The position numbers and the translations under genes were made by a program. The notes beneath the pieces were generated by a model. That model saw only the letters and a program-made list of their open reading frames with translations. It was not told the origin of the DNA and searched no databases. DNA of 6,278 nt from an uncultured Eubacteriales bacterium (GTDB taxonomy: Bacteria > Bacillota > Clostridia > Oscillospirales > Acutalibacteraceae), in assembly GCA_934444695.1 (NCBI GenBank), contig CAKSDF010000113.1, positions 1 through 6,278 of the forward strand. The letters run 5' to 3'. Positions 1-5,577 of this stretch are shown here, piece by piece. The stretch's first letter is position 1; every line of letters starts with the position of its first letter.

Positions 1-6
1 GCGACA

Positions 7-35
7 ATTATAACACACCTGCGCCATTTGTTCAA
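7..35 (-). promoter_or_regulatory. Promoter reading leftwards out of the window
   Basis: On the minus strand a TTGAAC -35 box (30-35) and a perfect TATAAT -10 box (7-12) are separated by exactly 17 bp, and the -10 is preceded by TG-T, giving an extended -10. This is a strong sigma-A-type promoter by sequence. The gene it serves lies beyond the left edge. It starts about 44 bp after the end of the MerR regulator gene, so the next gene is probably transcribed on its own and not as part of the efflux operon. Confidence 0.6.
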
Positions 36-78
36 GCCATTCTACCGTCTATAATCTGCCTTTCCTGCCGTACCGATC

Positions 79-897
79 CTATAAATCGCACACGGGAATG
101 CTTATCTCGGTTACATATTCGTTTTTATCGGTGGTAAAGCCGTAATCTATAAGTGTTATCTCCCTTGAAAATCCCGCAGCTTTAAGATTATTCTTCTTTA
201 TATAATTCATAAGCTTTGCATACTGCTCGGGAGCCTCGGTATGACTTCCTCTGAACCTTACGGTGACGCATGGGGTTTCGGCAAACTGCTTTACCTCCCC
301 TGCAAACTCATCTTCCTCATCAAGCAGCAGGAATATTCCGTCATATTCGCAAAACTCGCCCCTTTCAAGGCGTTCGGCCGATATTCCCACGCCCACCTTT
401 CCGAGGAAAATGACCGCCTCGGCCTGAGCTTCGGCAAGATGTATGGTAGGACCTTCAATATCCCGATAGTCATTTATTTTAAGGGACTGACTCACAAAAA
501 ACATTCTGCATGCCGGCAGAACCGATCTTTGAATTTCGTCAAGACGGGAGCTTTTGGCATCCTCAAGGCCCTTTATGCGGTTTTCGATCTTTTTCTTAAC
601 CTTTTTAAGCTCGCAAAGCTTCTGTTCCACCTTTTGCTGCTGAACCCGCAGTTTTTGCTCGATTTTTTCGACCTCCCGCCCCTTCATAAAATCCGATATT
701 TCATCAAGGGGCATATCGAGGGCTCTGAGATAACGAATGGTATTAAAGGCTTCAAACTGGCGGGTGCTGTAATAGCGATAACCCGACCGCTCATCGGTGT
801 ATTCAGGCACGATAAGCCCCATATTTTCATAGTGGCGGATGCTGCTGACGCTCAGATGAAAAAGCTTTGCAATCTCGCCGATCTTAAAAAGCTTCAT
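79..897 (-). CDS. MerR-family transcriptional regulator, BmrR-like, with C-terminal ligand-binding domain
   Basis: A 272-residue one-component regulator of the MerR/BmrR type (BmrR itself is about 278 aa). Residues 3-29 form the MerR winged helix-turn-helix (IGEIAKL, then SSIRHYENMGL), with the wing around residues 36-44 (ERSGYRYYS). Residues 75-115 are a Lys/Glu/Gln-rich coiled coil, the dimerisation helix of this family. Residues 130-272 resemble the GyrI/AraC-type effector-binding fold that in BmrR binds cationic lipophilic drugs; the terminal YVTEISIPV motif places E264 where family members carry a buried acidic ligand contact. The ATG (895-897) overlaps the TGA of the upstream MATE gene and is preceded at 7 nt by AAGGAGG (905-911), which fixes the start and implies translational coupling. 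By family knowledge it would activate its own operon by untwisting the 19-bp-spacer promoter at 2338-2368. The inducing ligand cannot be read from sequence. Confidence 0.93.
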   Translation of the reverse strand: MKLFKIGEIAKLFHLSVSSIRHYENMGLIVPEYTDERSGYRYYSTRQFEAFNTIRYLRALDMPLDEISDFMKGREVEKIEQKLRVQQQKVEQKLCELKKVKKKIENRIKGLEDAKSSRLDEIQRSVLPACRMFFVSQSLKINDYRDIEGPTIHLAEAQAEAVIFLGKVGVGISAERLERGEFCEYDGIFLLLDEEDEFAGEVKQFAETPCVTVRFRGSHTEAPEQYAKLMNYIKKNNLKAAGFSREITLIDYGFTTDKNEYVTEISIPVCDL

Positions 898-2255
898 ACC
901 GTTGCCTCCTTCGGTGTTTTAAGGGGAGATCTGCCATTCCTTGTGATTATCAAAAACGCAGCAACGCAAACGATTGACGACACAAGAGAGCCTGCCGACG
1001 ACGCAAATCCCATGGGAAGCAGCGTGTCTGCAAAAAATTTAGATGCAAGGAACGCCCCGGGGACCCTGACCGTTATAATGGAAATGATATTATGAAGGAA
1101 GGAAAGCTCCGACCGTCCGCAGGCGCAGAAATATCCGCTGAAGCTGAACTGTATGCTTCCGATACAGCTGTCCCACACATATCCGCGATAGTATTGTCCG
1201 CCGGCCGTTATAACTCCCGCATCGGAGGTGAAAAGCGACACAATAGGCTCGGCAAAAAACTGCACCGCCACCGCCGCAACGATACCTATACCGGTGGCCA
1301 TCATAATGGCATATTTAAGGGTGGCATTGGCGCGCTCGGGCTTTTTGGCACCGAAATTCTGGGCGCATATGGCCGAAACGGTAGAAAGCATGGAGGAAGG
1401 CACCAAAAACATAAAGCTCATTATTTTTTCGACAATTCCAACCGCTGCAGCGTCGGTAAGACCGCGCCTGTTGGCGATGACCGTAATAATCATAAAGGAC
1501 ACCTGAATAAATCCGTCCTGCAGCGTCACCGGCACGCCTATGCGAAGTATCTCTCCCATAACCTCCCTATCGGGGCGAAAATGCGCTCTTTTGATGGGCA
1601 GGTCGGTTTTCTTTTTCAGAATAAACACAAGAGAAATTACAACGCTTATACCTTGGGAAAGGGTGGTGCCCAGCGCCGCTCCCACAGGTCCCATTTTAAG
1701 AGCGCCCATAAATAAATAATCAAGACCGATATTTGCGGCGCAGGCTACTGCCACAAAATACATGGGGCTTTTAGAATCGCCTATTCCCCGATATATTGCG
1801 GCGATTATATTATATGCCGTTATAAAGGGAATTCCGAGAAAACAAACCTTAAGGTATTTTATCGTGCCATCAACCGCCTGCTCGGGAGTTTGCACCAGCG
1901 AGACAATACCCCCGCTCAAGAAAAACAGCAATAGTGTAAGAGCAACCGACAGACCCATAAACAGCGTAACGGTGTTTCCTATTCCTTTGGCGGATTTTTC
2001 ACGGTCTCCCGCTCCGACCGCCCGTCCGATGGTCACGGTAGTTCCCATGGCAAGTCCCACTATCATAACGGTCAGCATATGCATTATCTGCGACCCTACC
2101 GACACCGCCGTGGTGGAGGCAACACCTTCATACTGCCCGATTATAAACAGATCGGCCATACCGTATAAGGTCTGCAGAAAATATGAAAGAAGAAACGGCA
2201 ACGAAAACGAAACTACGTTTTTCCAAACACTGCCGGTGGTCAGATTTTTTTCCAT
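894..2255 (-). CDS. MATE-family multidrug/Na+ (or H+) antiporter
   Basis: A 453-residue polytopic membrane protein of usual MATE length (about 440-460 aa), with about twelve hydrophobic segments forming two MatE halves. The N-terminal half begins VWKNVVSFSLPFLLSYFLQ followed by ADLFIIGQY and GLAMGTTVTIGRAVGAGD, a typical MATE TM1-TM3 pattern; the second half repeats it from about residue 235 (ILRIGVPVTLQDGFIQ) with AAVGIVEKIMSF and AICAQNFGAKKPERA. Family members sit in the cytoplasmic membrane and export cationic or amphipathic compounds by coupling to Na+ or H+. It is the first gene of a two-gene operon: its TGA lies within the ATGA that starts the MerR regulator. The ribosome binding site is weak (AGAGAG about 9 nt upstream of ATG 2253-2255). 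Expression is probably induced through the MerR-type promoter at 2338-2368, leaving a leader of about 75 nt. The substrate is unknown; bile acids are a speculation from the neighbouring hydrolase. Confidence 0.93.
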   Translation of the reverse strand: MEKNLTTGSVWKNVVSFSLPFLLSYFLQTLYGMADLFIIGQYEGVASTTAVSVGSQIMHMLTVMIVGLAMGTTVTIGRAVGAGDREKSAKGIGNTVTLFMGLSVALTLLLFFLSGGIVSLVQTPEQAVDGTIKYLKVCFLGIPFITAYNIIAAIYRGIGDSKSPMYFVAVACAANIGLDYLFMGALKMGPVGAALGTTLSQGISVVISLVFILKKKTDLPIKRAHFRPDREVMGEILRIGVPVTLQDGFIQVSFMIITVIANRRGLTDAAAVGIVEKIMSFMFLVPSSMLSTVSAICAQNFGAKKPERANATLKYAIMMATGIGIVAAVAVQFFAEPIVSLFTSDAGVITAGGQYYRGYVWDSCIGSIQFSFSGYFCACGRSELSFLHNIISIITVRVPGAFLASKFFADTLLPMGFASSAGSLVSSIVCVAAFLIITRNGRSPLKTPKEATV

Positions 2256-2337
2256 TAACGATCTCTCTTTTCTTTTAAACGGTTTTCATCACGGAAATCA
2301 GGCAAACAAAGTCTTTAAATATCTTTTGTTTTAACCC

Positions 2338-2368
2338 ATTATAAACTCTATAACGGTTGTAGTGTCAA
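2338..2368 (-). promoter_or_regulatory. MerR-type promoter with 19-bp spacer for the MATE-regulator operon
   Basis: On the minus strand a consensus TTGACA -35 (2363-2368) and consensus TATAAT -10 (2338-2343) are separated by 19 bp instead of 17. Over-long spacers with near-perfect boxes are the hallmark of promoters activated by MerR-family proteins, which twist the DNA to realign the boxes. The spacer contains an inverted repeat (listed separately). The regulator is the second gene of the transcript, so this is predicted autoregulation plus drug-responsive activation of the pump. Confidence 0.85.
2348..2362. promoter_or_regulatory. MerR-family operator dyad
   Basis: The plus-strand sequence CTATAACGGTTGTAG is an inverted repeat: half-sites CTAYAAC and GTTRTAG around a central base, with a single mismatched pair. 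It lies entirely inside the 19-bp spacer of the efflux promoter, the position occupied by BmrR, MtaN and MerR on their promoters. This is the predicted binding site for the regulator at 79-897. Confidence 0.8.
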
Positions 2369-2411
2369 GGATTTTTTAAAATTTATTTTTATTTTATTGA
2401 TTTTAGGGAGT

Positions 2412-2417
2412 TATAAT
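2412..2417 (+). promoter_or_regulatory. Possible -10 box for the hydrolase gene
   Basis: A perfect TATAAT lies about 55 bp upstream of the hydrolase start, downstream of a very AT-rich stretch (2371-2400) that could act as an UP element. There is no good -35 at the expected distance: the 17-bp position holds only TTATTT, and the nearby TTGATT (2397-2402) is 9 bp away, which is too close. It is therefore a weak or activator-dependent candidate. Confidence 0.35.
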
Positions 2418-2456
2418 ATAAAAAAGGCAACAAAAAATCACTGCCGTAACTGCAAA

Positions 2457-2464
2457 AAGGAGAG
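2457..2464 (+). promoter_or_regulatory. Ribosome binding site that decides the hydrolase start
   Basis: AAGGAGAG lies 7 nt before the ATG at 2472. It supports starting at 2472 and not at the upstream in-frame ATG at 2397, which has no such site and lies upstream of the probable -10 box. Confidence 0.8.
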
Positions 2465-2471
2465 AAAAAAT

Positions 2472-3443
2472 ATGTGCACCGCCGCTACGCTGAAAACCCG
2501 GGACTTTTATATGGGAAGGACCCTTGATTATGAATTTTCCTATGGCGAGGAAATAACGGTCGTACCGAGAAATTTTGTTTTTAATTTCAAAAGTGAAAAA
2601 TGCGAAAGTCACTATGCCATAATAGGAATGGCTCACATCGCAAACGGATTCCCACTCTTTTACGACGCCGCAAACGAAAAGGGGCTGTGTATGGCGGGGC
2701 TGAATTTCGTGGGAAACGCCGAGTACGCAGAGCCCATAAAGGGTGCGGCAAATGTGGCGCAGTATGAATTCATTCCATTTGTGCTCTCCCGCTGCAAAAA
2801 TGTCGCTGAGGCAAAGGAGCTTTTGCAGAAAATCAACCTGACCAAAGAACCTTTTTCCGAAAAGCTTCCGACGGCGCAGCTGCACTGGATGATCGCCGAT
2901 AAGGACGGTGCGATCGTGGTCGAATACACCCATAGCGGCCTTGGAATTTACGACAATCCCGCAGGGGTGCTGACCAACAATCCTCCCTTCCCCGAGCAGC
3001 TTTTCGGCCTTAACAACTTTATGTCCCTCTCCCCAAACGAGCCTGAAAGCCGTTTTTCGGAAAGCCTTCCTCTTAAGCGTTACAGCCGAGGAATGGGAGC
3101 AATTGGACTGCCCGGGGATCTGTCCTCAAGCTCAAGATTTGTGCGGGCGGCATTTACAAGGGCAAATTCCCTATCGGGCCAAGGGGAAAATGAAAGCGTG
3201 GGGCAGTTTTTCCACATTCTCGGAACAGTGGAACAGGTAAACGGCTGCTGCCGCCTTGAAAACGGCAAATGTGAGATGACCATATACACCTCCTGCATAA
3301 ACGCCCAAAAGGGAATATATTATTTCACGACCTACGAAAACCGCAGCATCAGGGCGGTGGATATGCACCGGGAAGATCTCGACAAAAGCGAGCTTTCCCG
3401 TTTTCCCATAACCGGAGAGCAGCAGATAACCTTTTGCAATTGA
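2472..3443 (+). CDS. bsh: Choloylglycine hydrolase family protein, probable bile salt hydrolase
   Basis: A 323-residue Ntn-hydrolase of the conjugated bile acid hydrolase/penicillin V acylase family (usual length about 315-340 aa), a cytosolic enzyme that cleaves the amide bond of glyco- and tauro-conjugated bile acids. The start at 2472 gives Met-Cys-Thr, so after removal of Met the nucleophile Cys2 becomes the N-terminus, as in the family. Other active-site positions are present: R16 and D19 in GRTLDYEFSYGE, N78 in MAGLNF, N169 in VLTNNP and R222 in SSSSRFVR. Asn at position 78 is the bile salt hydrolase residue; penicillin V acylases usually carry Tyr there. Residues 205-207 are Ser-Arg-Gly just before GLPGD, matching a loop motif reported for glycine-preferring enzymes. 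The gene is divergent from the efflux operon, stands alone, and ends at a bidirectional terminator. Activity on other N-acyl amides, or acyl transfer to amines, cannot be excluded. Confidence 0.9.
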   Translation: MCTAATLKTRDFYMGRTLDYEFSYGEEITVVPRNFVFNFKSEKCESHYAIIGMAHIANGFPLFYDAANEKGLCMAGLNFVGNAEYAEPIKGAANVAQYEFIPFVLSRCKNVAEAKELLQKINLTKEPFSEKLPTAQLHWMIADKDGAIVVEYTHSGLGIYDNPAGVLTNNPPFPEQLFGLNNFMSLSPNEPESRFSESLPLKRYSRGMGAIGLPGDLSSSSRFVRAAFTRANSLSGQGENESVGQFFHILGTVEQVNGCCRLENGKCEMTIYTSCINAQKGIYYFTTYENRSIRAVDMHREDLDKSELSRFPITGEQQITFCN

Positions 3444-3483
3444 TTTAAAAAAACGTAAACTTTAAAGAAGAAAAATAAACGAT

Positions 3484-3549
3484 CAAAAAATCAAATCCGC
3501 CCGACGGCAAAACGGAAAGATCCTACTGCCGCCGAGCGGTTTTGTTATT
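3484..3549. terminator. Bidirectional intrinsic terminator between the hydrolase and MFS genes
   Basis: Arms at 3497-3509 and 3527-3539 pair over 13 positions around a 17-nt loop. On the plus strand the stem is followed directly by TTTTGTTATT (3540-3549) and has two C·A mismatches. On the minus strand the same two positions become G·U wobbles, so the stem is fully paired, and a T-rich tract (ATTTGATTTTTT) follows. It sits between convergent genes and can stop transcription from both, with the better stem for the MFS side. Confidence 0.8.
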
Positions 3550-3561
3550 CATATTGATTTC

Positions 3562-4779
3562 TTACTTTTTGGCGCCTGCCGAAAGGTCGGTCATCCTGCC
3601 CTTTTTAATGATGATTTTAACGGCGCAAAGGGTCACTATCAAAATTACGGGAAAAGCGCTTGCACACAGCATTCCCGCCTTCATATTGTCGTTTGCGCCC
3701 TGGGTTACCGTGCCGATAACGCCGGGGCCTATGGACGAACCGAGATCTCCGCCCATCGCAAGCAGGGCAAAAAGACTTGTTCCGCCCAGCGGTATTTTTT
3801 TAGAGGCAAGACTGATTGATCCCGGCCACATTATTCCAACCGAGAATCCGCACAGCACACATCCGGCAAGGCCTAAAATCGGCAGCGGCGAAAGGGCGGC
3901 CAACAGATAACATACAAGGCACATTACCCCCGAGCCCAGCATAAAATCGGTCAGATTTATCCTGCTTCCGTATTTTCCGTAAAAAACGCGGCTTATTCCC
4001 ATGGCCGCCGCAAAAAGGCAGGGCCCCATAACATCTCCCACGCTTTTTGAAAAGCCGAGAGCCGATTCGGCATAGGCCGACACCCACTGGGACATGGAAT
4101 TTTCGGCCGCGCCCGCTCCGATCATAAGTATTATAAACACCCAAAATACCGGCGTTGCAAAAAGCTTTGCGGTGCCCAGTCCCTCCCCCTCGTCGGTAAG
4201 GCGGTTTATGGGGCAGGTGGCAAAATTATAAACATTATAGAGGGGCAAAAGCGCCCAGAGAACGGCCAGTATACGCCAGTTTTCTATTCCGAAAATCGCA
4301 AAAAACGCCGTCGACACAAGCACGACCCCCACCACTCCCCAGCAATAGAAGGAATGGAGCAGGCTCATAACTCCCGCCTTGTTTTCAAAGGGACAGGCCT
4401 CAACAATGGGACTGACAAGCACCTCGATGAGACCGCTTCCCATTGCGTAAACCACACCGCTGATAATTATACCCACAAATGGATTTTTGAAAAGCCCCGG
4501 CAAAACCGCCAGACCCACCAATCCCGCGGCCGAAAGCACCTCGGAGGTTACAACGCACCTGCGGTAGCCTATTTTGTCCACAAATCCCGAGCAAAACAGG
4601 TCGACGAGTATCTGGGTAATAAAAAAGACGATGGAAATAAGGGCGATCTCGCCCATGGGTATGCCGTATTCGTTGTGAAATCTCAAAAAGAGCAGTGGTG
4701 TGAAATTGCCGGTTATGGACTGGGTTATAAATCCCAGATAACAAGCCAAAAGGGTCTTTTTATATTTCTTATTTGTCAT
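3562..4779 (-). CDS. MFS transporter of unknown substrate
   Basis: A 405-residue integral membrane protein with about twelve hydrophobic segments, the usual major facilitator length. A motif-A-like loop, GFVDKIGYRR (residues 65-74), lies between TM2 and TM3, and a central hydrophilic loop around CPINRLTDEGEG (about residue 195-208) separates the two six-helix halves. TM1 carries the polar stretch FITQSITGNFTPLLF. The ATG at 4777-4779 is preferred over an upstream in-frame codon at 4818 because GGAGAG lies 7 nt before it; the longer version would only add 13 non-hydrophobic residues. It lies 103 bp after the prolyl-tRNA editing gene on the same strand, with no terminator visible between them, so co-transcription is likely; no convincing promoter was found in the gap. 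The two halves resemble sugar or metabolite permeases as much as drug pumps, and I cannot assign a substrate. Confidence 0.88.
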   Translation of the reverse strand: MTNKKYKKTLLACYLGFITQSITGNFTPLLFLRFHNEYGIPMGEIALISIVFFITQILVDLFCSGFVDKIGYRRCVVTSEVLSAAGLVGLAVLPGLFKNPFVGIIISGVVYAMGSGLIEVLVSPIVEACPFENKAGVMSLLHSFYCWGVVGVVLVSTAFFAIFGIENWRILAVLWALLPLYNVYNFATCPINRLTDEGEGLGTAKLFATPVFWVFIILMIGAGAAENSMSQWVSAYAESALGFSKSVGDVMGPCLFAAAMGISRVFYGKYGSRINLTDFMLGSGVMCLVCYLLAALSPLPILGLAGCVLCGFSVGIMWPGSISLASKKIPLGGTSLFALLAMGGDLGSSIGPGVIGTVTQGANDNMKAGMLCASAFPVILIVTLCAVKIIIKKGRMTDLSAGAKK

Positions 4780-4786
4780 TAAAGCA

Positions 4787-4792
4787 CTCTCC
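4787..4792 (-). promoter_or_regulatory. Ribosome binding site that decides the MFS start
   Basis: GGAGAG on the minus strand is separated by 7 nt from the ATG at 4777-4779. No comparable site precedes the alternative in-frame start at 4818. Confidence 0.7.
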
Positions 4793-4882
4793 GAAAACGC
4801 CTGCACCCTGACAGACAAAGTTAATTATTTGCTTTACATTTTCTCGTAAGCCGTCAACGTTCAACCGCTACACATTCCAAAC

Positions 4883-5365
4883 CTAAACCTCGGCAAATTC
4901 GACTGTGGTGCCGTGCTCCTTCAAAAGCTTTGTAAGATCGGCGGTCTTGATCCACACCGTCGCGGTGTTGTCGTTGGGATGAATGCCCATCATATTATCT
5001 TCAAACTGACTGTCGAGGAAAAAATGTACCCTGCACTGCTCGTCGTTCAAAAGTCCGAAGGGAGAAACCGATCCGGGAGTCAGCTTTAATATATCCATCA
5101 GATCATCGGCCGAAGCAAAAGAAAGGTTTCTCAGACCGTGCTTTTTCCGAAAATCCTTTAGATCCACCCGCTTCTCTCCTCTAACGGTTATGAGATAGTA
5201 GTTGCGCTTTTTATCGTCCCTGACAAAGAGGTTTTTGGCGTCCCACTCGGGGTAAGGAAGCTCGACCTTGTCAAGCTCATCCATGCTGAAAACCGCCCTG
5301 TGCTCGGTCACCTCGTAATTTATACCGTGCTCATCAAGGAATTTATAGATTTGCTGTTTATCCAC
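4883..5365 (-). CDS. Prolyl-tRNA editing protein (YbaK/ProX-type Ala-tRNA(Pro) deacylase)
   Basis: A 160-residue free-standing trans-editing enzyme of the YbaK/EbsC superfamily, ProX (ProXp-ala, PrdX) branch, about 160-170 aa. It hydrolyses alanine wrongly attached to tRNA(Pro) in the cytosol. Landmarks: the conserved Lys in AKNLFVRD (K44), YYLITVRGEKRVDLK (56-70), FASADDL (83-89), the superfamily signature LTPGSVSPFGLLND (95-108), and GIHPNDNTATVWI (127-139) with H129 and N131. The start is GTG at 5363-5365, supported by AAGGTGAT ending 5 nt upstream; the nearby ATG is out of frame and meets a stop after four codons. It is transcribed from the promoter at 5549-5577 through a structured leader ending in a terminator, so its expression may be attenuated. 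The MFS gene follows. The symbol is left blank because naming in this family varies and proX also denotes a glycine-betaine binding protein. Confidence 0.93.
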   Translation of the reverse strand: MDKQQIYKFLDEHGINYEVTEHRAVFSMDELDKVELPYPEWDAKNLFVRDDKKRNYYLITVRGEKRVDLKDFRKKHGLRNLSFASADDLMDILKLTPGSVSPFGLLNDEQCRVHFFLDSQFEDNMMGIHPNDNTATVWIKTADLTKLLKEHGTTVEFAEV

Positions 5366-5370
5366 TTTGC

Positions 5371-5378
5371 ATCACCTT
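5371..5378 (-). promoter_or_regulatory. Ribosome binding site for the GTG start of the editing protein
   Basis: AAGGTGAT on the minus strand is complementary to the 3' end of 16S rRNA (AUCACCU part) and ends 5 nt before the GTG at 5363-5365. It lies only about 10 nt downstream of the terminator T-run, so terminator readthrough is directly coupled to exposure of this site. Confidence 0.75.
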
Positions 5379-5388
5379 TTTTATCTTT

Positions 5389-5421
5389 AAAAAACGGGCA
5401 ACCCCTTTTTGAGATTGCCCG
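5389..5421 (-). terminator. Intrinsic terminator in the leader of the editing gene
   Basis: On the minus strand CGGGCAA (5415-5421) pairs with TTGCCCG (5395-5401); inside, CTC and GGG can add three more pairs around an AAAAAG loop. The stem is followed by an uninterrupted run of six T (5389-5394). It ends about 24 nt before the GTG start, which is the arrangement of an attenuator. It could also simply end transcripts of the surface-protein gene upstream. The opposite strand also has a T-rich tail (TTTTTGTATTTTT), but no plus-strand gene lies upstream of it. Confidence 0.85.
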
Positions 5422-5543
5422 CTGTTTTTGTATTTTTGCCGAAGTCTTTAATGGTTCTTTTTCCATTTTCGGCAAATAGTCCGCCGATCAATACGGCTTA
5501 GTACCGACCGACAAAGAAGCGCGTCTTCTCTTTGATTTGCATG
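5389..5543 (-). promoter_or_regulatory. Structured leader RNA, candidate riboregulator or small RNA of unknown class
   Basis: From the predicted start near 5543 to the terminator the RNA is about 150 nt and folds locally into successive hairpins. Hairpin 1: AGAAG (5525-5529) with CTTCT (5515-5519). Hairpin 2: 15 consecutive pairs between 5501-5515 and 5480-5494, six of them G·U, with a TAAGCC loop at 5495-5500. Hairpin 3: TTTGCCGAA (5468-5476) with TTCGGCAAA (5435-5443), nine pairs, enclosing AATGG (5463-5467) with CCATT (5450-5454) and an AAAAAGAA loop. The terminator follows. TTGCC/GGCAA segments recur in hairpin 3 and in the terminator stem, so alternative pairings between them are possible. 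I found no T-box motif (AGGGTGG), no TPP, SAM or lysine signature, and no convincing 6S closing stem. Either a cis-acting attenuator for the prolyl-tRNA editing gene or an independent sRNA fits. Confidence 0.6.
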
Positions 5544-5548
5544 GGTGC

Positions 5549-5577
5549 ATTATACACCAATAATCCAAAGAAATCAA
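5549..5577 (-). promoter_or_regulatory. Strong promoter for the leader RNA and editing gene
   Basis: On the minus strand TTGATT (5572-5577) and a perfect TATAAT (5549-5554) are separated by exactly 17 bp. The -35 box overlaps the TGA stop (5574-5576) of the upstream surface-protein gene. Transcription should begin near 5543, giving a leader of about 178 nt to the GTG start. Confidence 0.8.

Noticed and set aside
1..27. Start of a minus-strand gene (ATG GCG CAG GTG TGT) running off the left edge
   Set aside because: Only nine codons are visible, with no ribosome binding site, and the sequence overlaps the predicted -10 box of an outward promoter.
241..1095. A 284-residue plus-strand open frame
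   Set aside because: It is opposite the MerR regulator and the end of the MATE gene, has no recognisable domain, and both opposite genes are clear family members.
2397..2411. TTGATT (2397-2402) as the -35 box for the hydrolase promoter
   Set aside because: Only 9 bp separate it from TATAAT at 2412, too short for a sigma-A promoter.
4800..4882. A promoter for the MFS gene using TTGACG or TTGAAC on the minus strand
   Set aside because: No acceptable -10 box lies 16-18 bp downstream of either; the candidates are AAGCAA and AAATGT.
5498..5542. A 14-codon minus-strand frame (MQIKEKTRFFVGRY) at the start of the leader, ending in the loop of hairpin 2
   Set aside because: It would begin at or next to the transcript's 5' end without a ribosome binding site and contains no proline or alanine codons, so ribosome-mediated attenuation linked to proline is not supported.
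5389..5543. T-box, TPP, SAM, ZTP, c-di-GMP or 6S RNA identity for the leader
   Set aside because: The core motifs I know for these (for example AGGGTGG for the T-box, CTGAGA for TPP) are absent, and the two RNA ends do not pair as in 6S RNA. Checked from memory only.
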